Assembly (NCBI GenBank): GCA_019096195.1 | Contig: JAGTXK010000108.1 | Span: 1 to 64,000 of the forward strand | DNA: 64,000 nt | Direction: 5' to 3' | Source of the DNA: Boletus sp. NGJ | Taxonomy: Eukaryota; Basidiomycota; Agaricomycetes; Boletales; Boletaceae | In this document: positions 22,464 through 33,318 of the stretch, piece after piece | Layout: each line of letters starts with the position of its first letter | Position numbering within the stretch: position 1 is the first letter of the stretch | The notes under the pieces: model-generated | Told to the model about the DNA's origin: nothing | Database searches by the model: none | Seen by the model: the letters and a program-made list of their open reading frames with translations, nothing else | Program-made: the position numbers and the translations under genes

Positions 22464-22597
22464 TATTGAACACAGTAGGACTCAGTCAATGTAGTAGACA
22501 GTTACTGAGGTGTGTAGTGTATGAAAAGAGAACAACTACAGTCCAACATAATTATGTAATCAGTGTACTACCATTTGTACCATATAGAAATCCTACA
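22464..22597 (-). repeat. Copia LTR, 5' copy
   Basis: 134 bp direct repeat of 18531-18664, followed by the GATCT target duplicate at 22598-22602. Confidence 0.93.
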
Positions 22598-23009
22598 GAT
22601 CTAGGCTAGACTATTTAAACCTCCATGTAACTTTGAGGTCCGCAAAGTAGTTCCTCCCAATTAACTACCTTGACCTCCAGATCTCTGTGAGACTTTGTCC
22701 CGCTCTTGAAGTGGACACTTCCCTCATACCCTTGACCTTAGTAGGCACTATCTAGTTGCTGCCTTAACATAGGAAGTCCCTGCATTCCTTCGACCACTTG
22801 ACCTTAACATTGTTGACTAGTTGTCGATGACCTCCTTTGGGCTATGACCACCTCTACCCAAGTCAGTTGTAATATATAGTCCTACGATCAACAGAGCTTT
22901 CATCAACAAACACAAGCTGTTCAGGCTTATATTTGCCAATTCTTGCAATGTACTCACTGCATTTCTAAGCAGAATACTCAGCTGCAACACATGTGATCTA
23001 TAAAGTTGC

Positions 23010-23987
23010 TGAAAGGAACTTGCAATGGGCAAAAGAAAGAAACCTAGACTCAATATCTGAAGCGTTGCTAAAGCAATATGCGACAGAGAGAAGAGCAATT
23101 TCAAGGCTAGAGGAGACATGGTACTCTACCAGCTACTTATATACTACCGATAGTGGCGCACGGACCGTGCTGTGCTATGACGTCGTAGGGTACTGGGTAT
23201 GACATCACAGGAACGGGAAATTGTCAGTGTCCAATGGCAAAAGGGGGAAACAGTGGAATGAGATGCGTGCAGTATACACATGTAAGTGAAAGGTAGTCCA
23301 GAACGCTCTAGGCGTGGCTACGTGTGATATGTCTAAAGGGAGACTAATAGATAGAAATGGAAGCAAGAAGTGAAATGAAAGACTGATGCGTGAGGCATCG
23401 CATGGGGTGATCGTTGGATCTGGTATCGAGACAGGATCGTATCAGGGGATAGATCGGGTCTTGTCTAGGTCTTGTGATCTGACGTTCGCCTGATCAGTAC
23501 TTGGGTCAATCTAGCATGGGCTTGATTAGTACTTGTGTAGCGTACCAAGCTCTGCGTCAGGTACTGTCTACGGGGTGTCGTGCGTGTAACGAGCATATAC
23601 ATGACAGAGGGGTTTCTGTCATCGTACGGCGTCATATCATGTGGTGTGGCTACCGAGCGCTGCATCAGGTAGATCCACAGGGGGTGGCGTAGTTTAGAGC
23701 CATGCGGACCTTGTTTGTGGCCATGAGGCCGGGGTTTAGCCGTGAGGCTACTTGGTGTTGTAGTGTAGTGGCTACGACGAGGGTACGACTAGTGAAAGCA
23801 TACGTAGGTGTAGTCGGTGATATGGTATGTCGTATGGGGGCGGATACGGTGAGTGACTACTCTAGGTGTACGCGTGGTAAGGTTAGGATGGAGTTTGGTG
23901 GGAGTAGGCGAGTGTATCATCTATAGGTAGTGCAAAAGTGTGGGTAGGAGTGCTAATAAATAGGTGATATAGTCTGTGATCGTTTCA
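23010..23987. mobile_element. Solo LTR in an intron of the module B transposase
   Basis: A 978 bp insert starting TGAAAGGAAC and ending CGTTTCA, so its ends form TGAAA/TTTCA and the TG...CA rule holds. It is flanked by the 5 bp duplicate GTTGC (23005-23009 and 23988-23992). It has no coding capacity and a GC-richer, CpG-containing composition than its host transposon. It lies between the donor near 24055 and the acceptor near 23002 of the transposase gene. The family is unknown: it does not match the gypsy or copia LTRs of this window. Confidence 0.8.
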
Positions 23988-24439
23988 GTTGCTTAGTACA
24001 AGCTCCAGTAATTATTAATAATCTGATTGAATACATGATACCTTTTTCATGGTGAGACCAACCCTGCACAGCATTCACCAGATGGTGGCATGTGGAACTT
24101 GAACCCCACACAATAACATGAGCGTTTCCTGGAGCTCATCTAGATATGTATCAGGCGACTTCTAAATGGCTCCGAGAAGAAACTGTGATATTGTATCAGA
24201 ACACATGACGGCAGACAAATTTATCACATACCTCAACATCAACATCTCACAGATGCCTGTTTGACTTTTTTTTTGCTCTTGTCTCCCTTCTTCTCTGCCG
24301 AGTCCAAACACTCTGGGATCATCCCATGTGTCTGAAAATGAGAAAGTACTTGTCTGACAGTGCATGTAGATACATCCAGCCCCATGCTGATCTCATTGTG
24401 CAGAATGATCCTCGAGAGTCAGACAATAGCCCACTGCAT

Positions 24440-24737
24440 CTCTTGGCTGGTTTTCTGGCCTTTCCGCATGCCTACGAGACTGTTGGAGGTCAGTAGCCTT
24501 CTGCGGCACAGAACTCCGAACCTGAAAATACCGAAAATACCGAAAATACCGAGATTCGTTCGATCTCAATCGGACAACACAAAACAGGATCGCTGGCCGT
24601 ATCCGAGTCGAACGGTATCCTTTCCGACGAAATCTGGTGAGTGGTTGAACAGGCGGAGTCGATGAAAGATAGAACACATTTTCGAAGACCAATTTTCCCA
24701 CGTGGACAACTCACGTGAAAAGTACAGTAATGCGAGA
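24440..24737 (-). mobile_element. 5' terminal region of the module B transposon
   Basis: Leader and first codons of the DDE_3 transposon, the inverted counterpart of 13421-13735. The outer tip on the minus strand is TTACTGTACTTTTCACGTG at about 24735. A 9 bp tandem repeat TACCGAAAA occurs three times at 24528-24560. The right neighbour is repeat R2, upstream of the WD40 gene. Confidence 0.65.
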
Positions 24738-24916
24738 ATTGTACACTTGTCGTGAACCGAGGCCTGCAGCCGAGATGCGACGAACATTTGCAAGTGCCAG
24801 GATAAGGCTACACGTGGTAAAGAGGGCATATTTCACCGACGTTGACTGCTTGTCTGATCGCCGCCAACGAGGCCATGTAGCTGGGATCCGAGTGAGAATA
24901 AGCGCCAAAGACACAA
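24718..24916 (+). repeat. Repeat R2, copy upstream of the WD40 gene
   Basis: Direct copy of 29149-29352. Shared blocks: CACTTGTCGTGAA/CACTCGTCGTGAA, GCGACGAACATTTGCAAGTG, CTACACGTGG, GAGGGCAT, GAGGCCATGTAG and ATAAGCGCCAAAGA. At 29 kb it is preceded by repeat X. Here it is preceded by the 5' end of the module B transposon. It probably belongs to the promoter side of the WD40 gene family. Confidence 0.7.
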
Positions 24917-25047
24917 GGCAGCTGTGTGAACAGACCATATTGAGAATAAGGAAACGTGTTTATACTGCAACGTTGCGCACCACGAGTAAACCGAAACACC
25001 TCGCTTTTTCGCTCTTCGAACCCCACGACTGTGTACCATTGGTGAGA

Positions 25048-27278
25048 ATGTCGTCGACGAATATCGGTGTGTAGGAGTTCTGAGCAGTGATTGTGCGATG
25101 CTGATAATTTGGTAAAACCCAACCTCAGTACTCGAGACCAGTGAGCCCTATATACGCAGTTGCGTTCCACCCCGACGGAAAGCATGTTTTAGGCGGGACT
25201 AGCGATGGGATCCGACGATGGCGGCTTTCAGACGGTGAGGAGGTCGGAAAGCAAACGGGAGTGACGGTGTTCGCCATTTCCGCATCGAGGGATCACAAGT
25301 GGATAGTTTGTGGGACTCTTGACGCGGGGGCAAGTGTATGGGACGGAGAGTTGCATGAAAAGGTCATCGACGTGGAGGGCGGAAATGACGTGGATGCGGT
25401 CGACGTTTCCCCAGATTCGACCAGGTTCGCCACTGGGATTCGTGCAGACGAAGCGAACATCTGGAGCATAACAACTGGACAGAGACTCGTCGGTCCACTC
25501 AAACATGACCGAGATGTCGATGGAATTCGTTTCTCTCCAAGTGGTGACCGCATTGCCACAGCCTGCACCGCGATGATCCGCATTTTCAACAGTTACACCG
25601 GTGATGAACTCGTCACCATCAGGATTGACCTACCTTCATTGGTCGGGATAACTCCCCTTGCGTGGTCAAGCAACGGTCAGCAAATTTTTGCTGTATCCCC
25701 CGACAAGAAAATCAGGGCATTTAACGCCTCCACTTGGACCCGAGTCACCCGACTGGCTGAATCACAAACTCTCCCTGACAGCGACAACGACGGTGTCCGC
25801 TCCATCGCCCTAGCCGCCAACGACAAATTCATTACTACCTTCGCAGGCCATTCCATCTCATTCCTGGACACATCGACACTCACTTGGATTGGCCCTATTA
25901 TTGAGGACGGCGGACGGATAAGGTCAGTTGCCATCTCACTGGACAGTAACTGTCTGGCGACTGGAGGAGAGGATGGGAAAATCGTCATTCGCGATCTTGG
26001 AAAGATCCTCCCAGATTTGTATGGTCCATTCAATGTAGGTATTTGTGCCTTTACAATCTCGGCATGTCAAACTTGAACATTTCTCATTCCATCTTGATAA
26101 ACTATACAGGCATCTACTGATGTGGAAGTACGACAAGACGAACAATCCCCGAGATCAGGCAGCCACGACCAGCCACTTGATCCCACCCTGGTAGGATTGT
26201 ATCATTCTGCCACCAAACGTGGTGCACTGACTTCCATTGTGTACGCGCAACAGGAAGATCCCGGGAGACACAGCGCAGACGGCGACGATCTCCTCGAGGT
26301 ATCTGTTCGTTTATTTACTCATTGAATCAAGTTCTCACGATAGCATGGCTCGAGGCGCGGCCGAGTACGCCCGCTGAATTCGACTTTGACGAGGTGGGTG
26401 ATCACTTCATTCTCCTCTTGCTTCCATGTTGATGCTGCTGCAGTCACTGTCCCAAACATCCTCTGTTGATGCCCGGGAGGACGAGGTGCCACCGGTTGGC
26501 TCATCTCACGCCATGCCACAATCATCAAATATCCCACCGGCGACCTTACCTCTGGAGCCACATGCGCAGGAAAATCTCGACACTGTCGACTCACCTCAGG
26601 GCCGTTCAATGTTTAAGAAGTGGCTACAGAGGAAGAGTAACAAGGGCCTCACTTTACCGAAGCCTGGTCGACTTTTTGGAAAGTCGCGCGAGCCTGCCGG
26701 TCCTCGATCTCCTTCCCACTCCGCACCGAGAGTGGATGACAAGCAGGAGGGGCCTGTAAGGATGGCTGCATCTCGACCTAAGACAGTGAGTGTTGTTCCA
26801 TGATAGACAATCAGATATAGTGTGCTAACACTATTCCAGCGATCCGCCGCAAGGGGGGGGAGACGAAAGGTTTGTTGTGCTTCGAGTCTGTGTGCAGGGA
26901 CTCATCACACTTACAGGCTAAATCAGCTGCCGAGGCTGCTGTTCCCAAAGATCCGAACGAAGATACTTCCCGTAGCGGACAAGGTTCTGCGGGCGCGAAC
27001 GAAGCCAGCCCAGTGCGTTTTTTTTCCCTGCGATGGTAGGACTCGTCACGACAACTCACGTCCCGTTAGGCACAACAAACGAACGATTCATCTCAACCAT
27101 CGGCGGCGGGGGTCCATCTGACGGTGCGCGATACTTCCCTTTCATCTTCATTATTAGACGACTTACATTGAATCAACATCAGGAAGCATCAGGTTTTACT
27201 ACCCTTTCGCTCACGTTTCCGACGTGGTTGCTGTGTTTTCGGTCAGGTACACATGATGAGGGGCATTTATCCAGTTGA
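25048..27278 (+). CDS. WD40 beta-propeller protein with Pro/Ser-rich tail
   Basis: Seven WD40-like blades are visible between 25141 and 26034, for example VAFHPDGKHVLGGTSDGI, VDVSPDSTRFATGI, IRFSPSGDRIATAC and VAISLDSNCLATGGEDGKI. This is one full propeller and so probably a protein-binding scaffold; partners are unknown. A plausible first exon is MSSTNIG at 25048-25068 with an intron to 25128. The next intron is 26035-26109 (GTAGGT to ACAG). The tail has several small exons: ASTDVEVRQDEQ at 26110, SLSQTSSVDARED to RKSNKGLTLPKPG at about 26440-26785, then RSAARGGRRK, KSAAEAAVPKDP and SSQPSAAGVH, separated by short GT-AG introns. The reading phase around 26299-26400 is unclear. CpG is retained. 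A decayed relative starts at 63194. The end is approximate. Confidence 0.75.
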
Positions 27279-27283
27279 TTCGA

Positions 27284-28414
27284 TTATACGTAGATACAAC
27301 ATTGAATTGCGAGGATGTGGACATCGATCGCGTATTCCTTTAACTTCGTGTCATCGAGTCGTAGCGTTAGTACGAGTCTCTGTCCCTGATCAAACTCGCT
27401 GGCATTCACCCAATGGTCATTGACAAAGTCTGTACAGACATGGAGGATGGGATTGGAGAACTGTGTCCGATCTATTTGCCAAAGCTGGCTCATAAGATGC
27501 ACAGTCTCGACACCACATGACGCATGGAGAGAGAATTTGATATAGGAAATCGCCTGAGGCCATGTGTTACCAGCATAGCATGAACGCGTACTGACAATGA
27601 TATGTACAATGGGCATCAGACTATCTGAGGCATCATTGAGCAAGTTATCGGGACATGTCGATGGTCGTCTTGCATGTCCCGTGCCGCTGCCGCATACTTT
27701 TCTTCGAAGCTTTTCCGGGCAGCATCCCGTCGTTCTATGCTACCGTGGACGTCAATAACAAAAGCTTGGTGAGAAACAGAATACTCAACTCGTCCCTGAA
27801 GCTATACCCGCCGCCAAACAACGTCGATTCGTCTGCTTCACACCCACTGTCCCCCCTTACCCAAAACGTCCTCCTTACGCCCGCGTATGTTTCTCCAATC
27901 CTCGCGACCTACTTCTTCCGGTCCCACCATGGTCTTCTAGATGCTGCCTTTACCTCTGCATGATCCTGTTTCCGTTTGGATCGCGTTCACAGGCCTTCTG
28001 TTCCGATGCGATTTCTTTCGCGAGAACGAGGTCCGGCGCGGATAGGAGGGTGGGTCCGATGACGTCGAACGTGCCAGCGGTACTTTACCTTTCAGGTTGG
28101 GACAACAAGGTAAACGATATGTTCACGTTCCTAGACACAATCCGGTCAGAGGGGATGACTTGACACATGGCTTGGGGGCCCCGGAGGGTTCATTCGGCTC
28201 GTTATCCAAAGTGCCGACTAATCGAATGGCATTGATGAGACCCTCGTCGTTGGCAAGTCGCTTCACTGCTAGATCTCAATAGATGCAAACGTGTTGACTG
28301 CCGTGGTATTCTGGTCGCTCGCAGATTGGGTGGGAGAGGACGACTGTGTGTGTGCAAGCACCGCGGGGACAGAAACCGGCTGGTGCTTTGCAACGTCTTG
28401 TCCCTTGCGCTTCA
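27284..28414 (-). other. Unrecognised minus-strand coding-like region
   Basis: A 119-codon open frame at 27284-27643 (with IVSTRSCYAG, INFSL-like YIKFSLHASCG and LWQIDRTQFSNPIL) is preceded by a stretch near 27660-27780 in another frame, rich in charged residues (RRDAARKSFEEKYAAAARD), and by LANDEGLINAIRLVG near 28210-28260. Together these could be one spliced or frameshifted gene transcribed away from repeat X. I recognise no family. Confidence that any of it is a working gene is low. Confidence 0.3.
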
Positions 28415-29150
28415 TATTGAAAGGTCTTGACTGAGTTCTGATGCCCGGCATCGAAACGTGCGCGAATCCTGTCGACCCGGTGTGTTATCGCCCGTTTTCA
28501 ACTAAATTTCGGGACAGGATATCAACCCCATGATCCTCCCTGAGCTCGGAATCATCCAAAGATGTGGCCAGAGTGGAAGGATCGGGCCTGAAGGTTTGGT
28601 ATCGGTGGAGGAGCAGCATTCTTGACGGGAATCGGATGTCGCATTTGATATGTACGGAAATGGCACATGGGTCAGGTTATCCCACAACCAATGAGACCGT
28701 TTGCACCCGCAGGACAGGAGCAAATGCGAGGCGGAATGGGGGGGAAACATGGGAGACACTGAACCTATGAAGCGGCTTGGGCTTTTCAGCGGACAAGCAT
28801 TGATGCGACAATCGAAGCGACTCAGTTTACGAGTAGGATAGTGGATTACATAGTTGTTGATCCTGCCTGCCCATTGCAATACCGAATTACGGCGCTTCGA
28901 GCCTGCCTTGGATGGTAGTAGAACACATCAGACAATGTGGTGCGCTCGGTCACACTGAGGCGCACACCGCGTGGTTAAACGTCCGAGGGTATTGCTAGGG
29001 TCGGGCGCAACCGCTCGAGCTCCGGAGAGGCACAGAGGAAGCGCGAGAACAGCCATCCTGCACACATATGTGAATGTGGTGTGAGTGGGTGCGCAGACGC
29101 ACGTTCGACTACAGTTTGACCGCGCCTTTTACTCGGATTTTATGGGCGGT
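28415..29150 (+). repeat. Repeat X, copy 2 (CpG-rich)
   Basis: Counterpart of 12980-13420 with CpG intact and extra sequence in the middle. On its left the minus strand reads MPGIRTQSRPFNMKRKGQD, the possible start of the unrecognised minus-strand gene. On its right it runs straight into R2 (GTTCAATGCGAGTTGTCC) without a transposon. That makes it the likely undisturbed form of the junction that carries DDE_3 5' ends at 13.42 kb and 24.73 kb. Confidence 0.65.
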
Positions 29151-29352
29151 ATGTCGCGAGTTCGTTCAATGCGAGTTGTCCACTCGTCGTGAAAACCGAG
29201 TCCTGCAGGCAAGATGTGACGAACATTCGCAAGTGTCAGGGTAAGACTACACGTGGCAAGGAGGGCATGTTTCGCCGAAAAATCGACACCTCGCCCGGTC
29301 GTCGCCACCAGGCCATGTAGGATGTGAGGAAGGATAAGCGCCAAAGAACTGT
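29149..29352 (+). repeat. Repeat R2, copy next to repeat X
   Basis: Direct copy of 24718-24916. Similarity stops at about 29352 after AAGCGCCAAAGAA, where a different AT-rich sequence begins. No WD40 gene follows, so the upstream region of a WD40 gene is truncated here. Confidence 0.7.
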
Positions 29353-29720
29353 GTGCATCACGACAACCACCCTAGCCTGATATCTGTTTTTGTAATAAGA
29401 TAAACATGATCCATGTCACACAACAATGGGTGCCTGAGCAAGGCCATATAAATGCTTGTAAGACCTTCTTAGTACAAATGACCAAATAATGACGGGCAGA
29501 TAACATTGACACAAATTGTATAATATGGCAAGGCTTTGATACAACACTTGTTCACCAACCTCAATCTTGATAACACTAGACAATATGGTGGGCTAATTGC
29601 AAGGGCTTAGAAGCCATTCCAAGGTGTTGACATTATTTCGGGAGTGCATCTCCCAACACAAATAAAATTTACATCTTCTGAGAACATGTAAGCTAGTCAG
29701 ATGCATTAAAGTAGGTCGTG
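29353..29720. other. AT-rich spacer at the 3' side of Plavaka copy 1
   Basis: No gene was seen. The outer terminal repeat of the CACTA element is expected in or near this stretch, but I could not match it with a partner by eye. Confidence 0.35.
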
Positions 29721-31005
29721 CTAGTAAAAATGAGTGTCAGAGTCACTGTCATCAGAGTCGCTCCTGCTGTTGTCACTGACATCACTAGCCTCATCCTCAT
29801 CTCATGTTCTTCCTCAATGTCTATGCAACATCTAGAACAACATCTGGATAAATTTCGTTGATGGTACAGTATGTACCACAGGTAAGTAATGGTTAGTCCA
29901 AGCAGGTCATACTAGAAAAGTGCTTGGAAGTTGCTGTCCACAGAGCCATCACTCACATCGCTGTTACTGTGCCCCCCCCCTCATCCCCCTCATCCCCCTC
30001 ATCCCCAAGTCTCTCATCCACATCATTTCTGGGCACATGACTCACAGAAGGGACTTCGAACTCATTGACGTCATTTTCTTCATCATCGGCAGCCAGGTGG
30101 TCGTCAACCAGCCCGTGTGAATGTCTTCTTAAGTGCACTGCGTCATGACCCACACCAATTCCTGCATACCACGCAAACATGTCTCGGTCGGCAAAACTGA
30201 TTGTGTTAGTAGCATACACAGCATCAATACAACGAGTGAACTAAAACTTACATGTTTACATAGTATCTTGTCCAATCATTGGTTTCACCATGCTGTCTGG
30301 CCACTGATTTGCCAGCTCGCAAGAGTTGATCAGTACGACCGTCTACGAAAGCTGGGATGAGATGACACCCACGGATCACCAGAGAGGGTTCCAAAAATCC
30401 GAAGGCGGGGCTATCTCCATCTTCAGGCACAAATCCAATCTTTGGGGGTGTGCACTGCCTGAAGCCCCACTTGTGGTCTGGATCAATCCCTAGCCAATGG
30501 ACCCAGAGGATTTCCGTCGTCTCCTTCGAACTGCTAACACCGCCGGGACAGAAGACAACCTCGACGTGGAACACCTTGAGCAACTGACAATACCAAAAAG
30601 GGTGAGATTTGGGATCTTCTTCCCTCAAAAGAGTCATGAGGAAAGAATGGCGGTCTGTCCACAGGCAATCGTGGGCCCTATGAATATCATAACTTGTATA
30701 GTTGATGTGTAGGATTTTTGATTCCACGATGCGGTCAGGGTTCAGGAGATGCAGTTCATTGCGCTGCTCTGGGGTGAAAAACTGTTTGTTGTCGCCATCA
30801 AAGTTGAGGTGGAGTAGTCTTGACAGCAAGTGGTCCTTGAGGTCCGAGATGAAATTGGGCTATAAGGAATCTAAGTACAAGCACATATACATCAGTCCAA
30901 GTCGCTCACCTTGATGGCTGGGTCATCAATATGATCAGCAAGGAATCGCGAGAGACTAAAAACATTGTCCTTTTGAGCTTGCCTTGCCATTGAGTGATGC
31001 AGGCT

Positions 31006-31951
31006 TGAGGGAAGAGATTACTTAACCTCCAGAGGCCCAAATACCCTCTAGACTGGGGACCACTGCTAGCTTTACGTAGAGTCCTCTCGTTACCTCTACG
31101 ACCGATGGCGGAGTCTCGGATTTACCACGGAATCCCATCCTTAGAGGGTGGGCAGACCGGTGCGCAGGCCTAGAGCAGTAGCTTCCGTCTGCTGATTCCT
31201 AGGGCTTACTGGGCCTAATATCGGTGGCGGAGTCCCGGCTTCGATGCCGGTGGCGGAGTCCCGGTCTTACTGGGTCAGTGGCGGAGTCCTGACCGACGAC
31301 GACCAACCCCTGTTGGTCGTTGGAGTTGCCGAAGCTTTAGAAGCCGGTTACGGCAACGACGGCGCACAAGTGCGAAGTGATGAGGAAGATGATCACGAGC
31401 ACGAGGGCGAGCACCTCCAGATCGCGGGAGAAGGCTTCTGAGGTGAAGTGGAACCTTTAGCGGGAGAAGCGGTAGATTACACGGGAAGGATGTGTAGATC
31501 TAGGTTAGAGTTACATGAAGGGCCCGCGTCCCTATTTATAGGCCTTGCCCCTCTAGGGCAGGCTTCGTGACGAATATAGTAATATCTAGTCGCAGACAAG
31601 AGATTACTATAAGTGGATCAGGCATGAATCCGAATGGGAAGGTAGGAATACTGGGCTATGTGCGAGAGAGCATAGCCGAGGAGGCAATGTCTATGATCGG
31701 ATCAAGAAGGAAGAAGGCATGTATCAGATGAAATAGAGAAGGCGAGTGTCCATACCAAACGGGTAGGTTCCTAAAAAGGAAGTTATGAAGTAACTTCCTA
31801 GAAAGGTAGTTCCGAATGGGGCGATGCCTGGGTTGGGTGTCGCGGGGAATCCCAGGGGAATCCCTGGTCAGAGTCGAAGAAGAGGTCGTCCCATAGTCCT
31901 ACGGGGGGAGAAGGAAGGGGAAAAGATGTACCCCCTTCGGTAACCGTAACA
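31006..31951 (-). repeat. Gypsy LTR, 3' copy
   Basis: Direct repeat partner of 38383-39256. On the minus strand it opens TGTTACGGTTACCG right after a purine tract (GAGGAGGGTAA, 31952-31962). The solo LTR at 9486-10397 confirms this boundary, because it starts at the same TGTTAC. The last 150 bp or so of ORF3 lie inside this LTR. Confidence 0.85.
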
Positions 31952-33141
31952 TTACCCTCCTCGTAGTCTTGAAGTTCCATCTCAAGAACTCCTATCTCCC
32001 TCGTTCTCCTCGTAGTTGGTAAGGTCCCAGGAGTCGTCGAAGACTCCCTGGCTGGGGCACGTCTGGTATCCGTGTCCCGTCCTCCACAGTACGTGCAAGT
32101 TCTTCGTGGGCAAGCATACTGTGGATGGTTGGGGGCAACCACCCTACAGTAGGGGCAGCGGTACTGGGGGCAGGCTGGCCGAAGGTGACCTTGACGTCCG
32201 CATTCGTAGCAGCGGATGCCGGCGAGGGGAGTTCGATGGTTATGAGGCGATCCGGCGCTGGGCAGGGGATTGGGATTACTAGCCATTGGGTCGGAATGGC
32301 TGGTAGAAGAGGCGCCTGCGGCGGCCCCAGGAATGGGAATGGCGGAAGGAGTAGGGCTCCTCGTTGTAGAGTTCCCCAGTGCGTGGAGAAGACCTCGGTT
32401 GTTGGGGCGAGAGGGAAGGCCGACCGAGAATACCATGGCTCCTCGTCGGCGGAGGGTTCTGGTGGGTCGGGAAACGGCTGGGGGAGGAACTGCGAGGATT
32501 GGTACTGGGGGGGTTCCTCGAGAGGAGGGGTTGGGACTTGTGGAGGAGGGGGAGGCGACAATGGTGTCGTCGGAGGACTGGGCTCTCCGTGTCTCTGGAG
32601 AGTTTCTATCAACTCCGTTAGTGCTTCTGACTCCGTTGAGGTTCTCCATGGGTCGCTCCGCCACGGAAGGGTTTCGTCTCGGGGGAACGGGGTAGGAGGG
32701 CGTGGTGGTTGTAGAGGGGGCAAAGAAAACGCGACTTTCTTCTTCCGAGAGGGAGAGGATGGTGGGGTGGAGGAGGCGATCACGGGTGTTGATGGGTAAG
32801 AAGGGCGAGGGAGTAGTTGAACCCTCGATGAAAAGGAGGTCGAGAACAAGTTCGCGAATCTCGAGGATCCCTTCCGTTGCCCTTTCTTCTTCGGCAGTCT
32901 GTTGGGCATTGGAGTCATGGGGACCTGCCGAGTTCCCATAGGTCCTGGAGAGAAGGGATCGAAGTGAGGAGTAGGATCTGTAGAGGGCGACGAGTTGGAC
33001 GAGAGAGTCGTCGCAGGAGAAGAAGGGGATGGTCTGAAGGATCCGAACTGCGATGGGGTCGTCGAGGATGGCGGCATAGAGATTTCGGCGGTGAGTTGGG
33101 GGAGAGTCGGTTGAGGCGTACGGAAAGGGGGCGAGAGTCAT
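31798..33141 (-). pseudogene. Gypsy ORF3, Pro-rich protein with zinc knuckles
   Basis: A 447-codon open frame downstream of pol on the same strand. The N-terminal half is polar, the middle Pro/Ser/Arg-rich, and residues about 330-390 carry CYECGRQGHLRPAC followed by CPYC and CTYCGG pairs, a CCHC knuckle plus further Cys/His sites. Its end reaches into the 3' LTR. An extra ORF in this position is unusual for chromoviruses. The role is unknown; nucleic-acid binding is the likely activity. Overlapping frames on both strands are shadows of its biased composition. Confidence 0.7.
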
Positions 33142-33318
33142 CTACCAGGTGTGATGATAGGGGCAGTAATCGATCTTGCAGAAGCACCAGTGTTGTTCGA
33201 TATGTTTGGGGATATCTAGGTCTGGGTATTGCTTCTGAAGGCGGGCTTGGGTGAGAGCAGCGGATACTCGGGCGAGTAGAATGAAGAGGGAGGTGTTGTC
33301 TTGGGGCATGGGTTCGTC

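Larger units (their letters stand above)
18531..22597 (-). mobile_element. Ty1/copia LTR retrotransposon (fossil)
   Basis: A 4067 bp element on the minus strand with 134 bp LTRs at both ends and the 5 bp target duplication GATCT (18526-18530 and 22598-22602). Parts in coding order: gag with a CCHC knuckle (CGNCGWTGHRDKDC), protease (YDSGASQH), GAG-pre-integrase and integrase, then a decayed and shortened reverse transcriptase and RNase H ending in the NNMIADTLTKAL motif typical of copia. Order protease-integrase-RT places it in Ty1/copia. It is broken, with at least five interruptions, mostly in the polymerase half. The two LTRs differ at 6 of 134 sites, so it is fairly young compared with the solo LTR at 9486. 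Confidence 0.92.
18302..22875. mobile_element. Roughly 500 bp insert in module B, itself hit by copia
   Basis: The transposase reading DRRT/MNNGCAW is interrupted between direct copies of ATAGT (18297-18301 and 22876-22880), a target duplication of 4-5 bp. Removing the copia element leaves about 500 bp (18302-18525 plus 22603-22875) without coding capacity. It begins with a pyrimidine-rich run after TGTTATGTTTCC and ends TTGTAATAT. The size and 5 bp duplication suggest a solo LTR, but the ends are not a clean TG...CA pair, so a non-autonomous DNA element is possible. Confidence 0.55.
17697..24469 (-). pseudogene. Module B DDE_3 transposase, split by nested insertions
   Basis: Minus-strand transposase starting MRKGQKTSQEMQWAIV (ATG 24469). 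Pieces: helix-turn-helix (ISMGLDVSTCTVRQVLSHF, about 24340-24410), second binding domain (24060-24240), intron containing a 978 bp solo LTR (23010-23987), core exon ending PEQLVFVDESSVDRRT (about 22880-22995) with the first catalytic Asp, then an insertion of about 4.57 kb. Downstream of it MNNGCAW continues the protein (about 18270-18296), followed by NSVLVMDNCKIHKH with the second Asp (about 18030), an intron near 17935-17975, and FLPPYSPDLNPIELAFSAMK with the catalytic Glu (17840-17905). It ends SHCGYV at 17697, very like module A. Stops occur in the middle part; the C-terminal exon is open. The catalytic triad is present, but the gene is interrupted. Confidence 0.8.

Noticed and set aside
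27284-27643. A firm gene call for the 119-codon frame
   Set aside because: Neighbouring coding-like pieces are in other frames and no family was recognised, so it is reported only as a coding-like region.
32016-33254. Long plus-strand frames opposite gypsy ORF3
   Set aside because: They are antisense shadows of a GC-rich, Pro/Arg-rich frame and show no recognisable domain.
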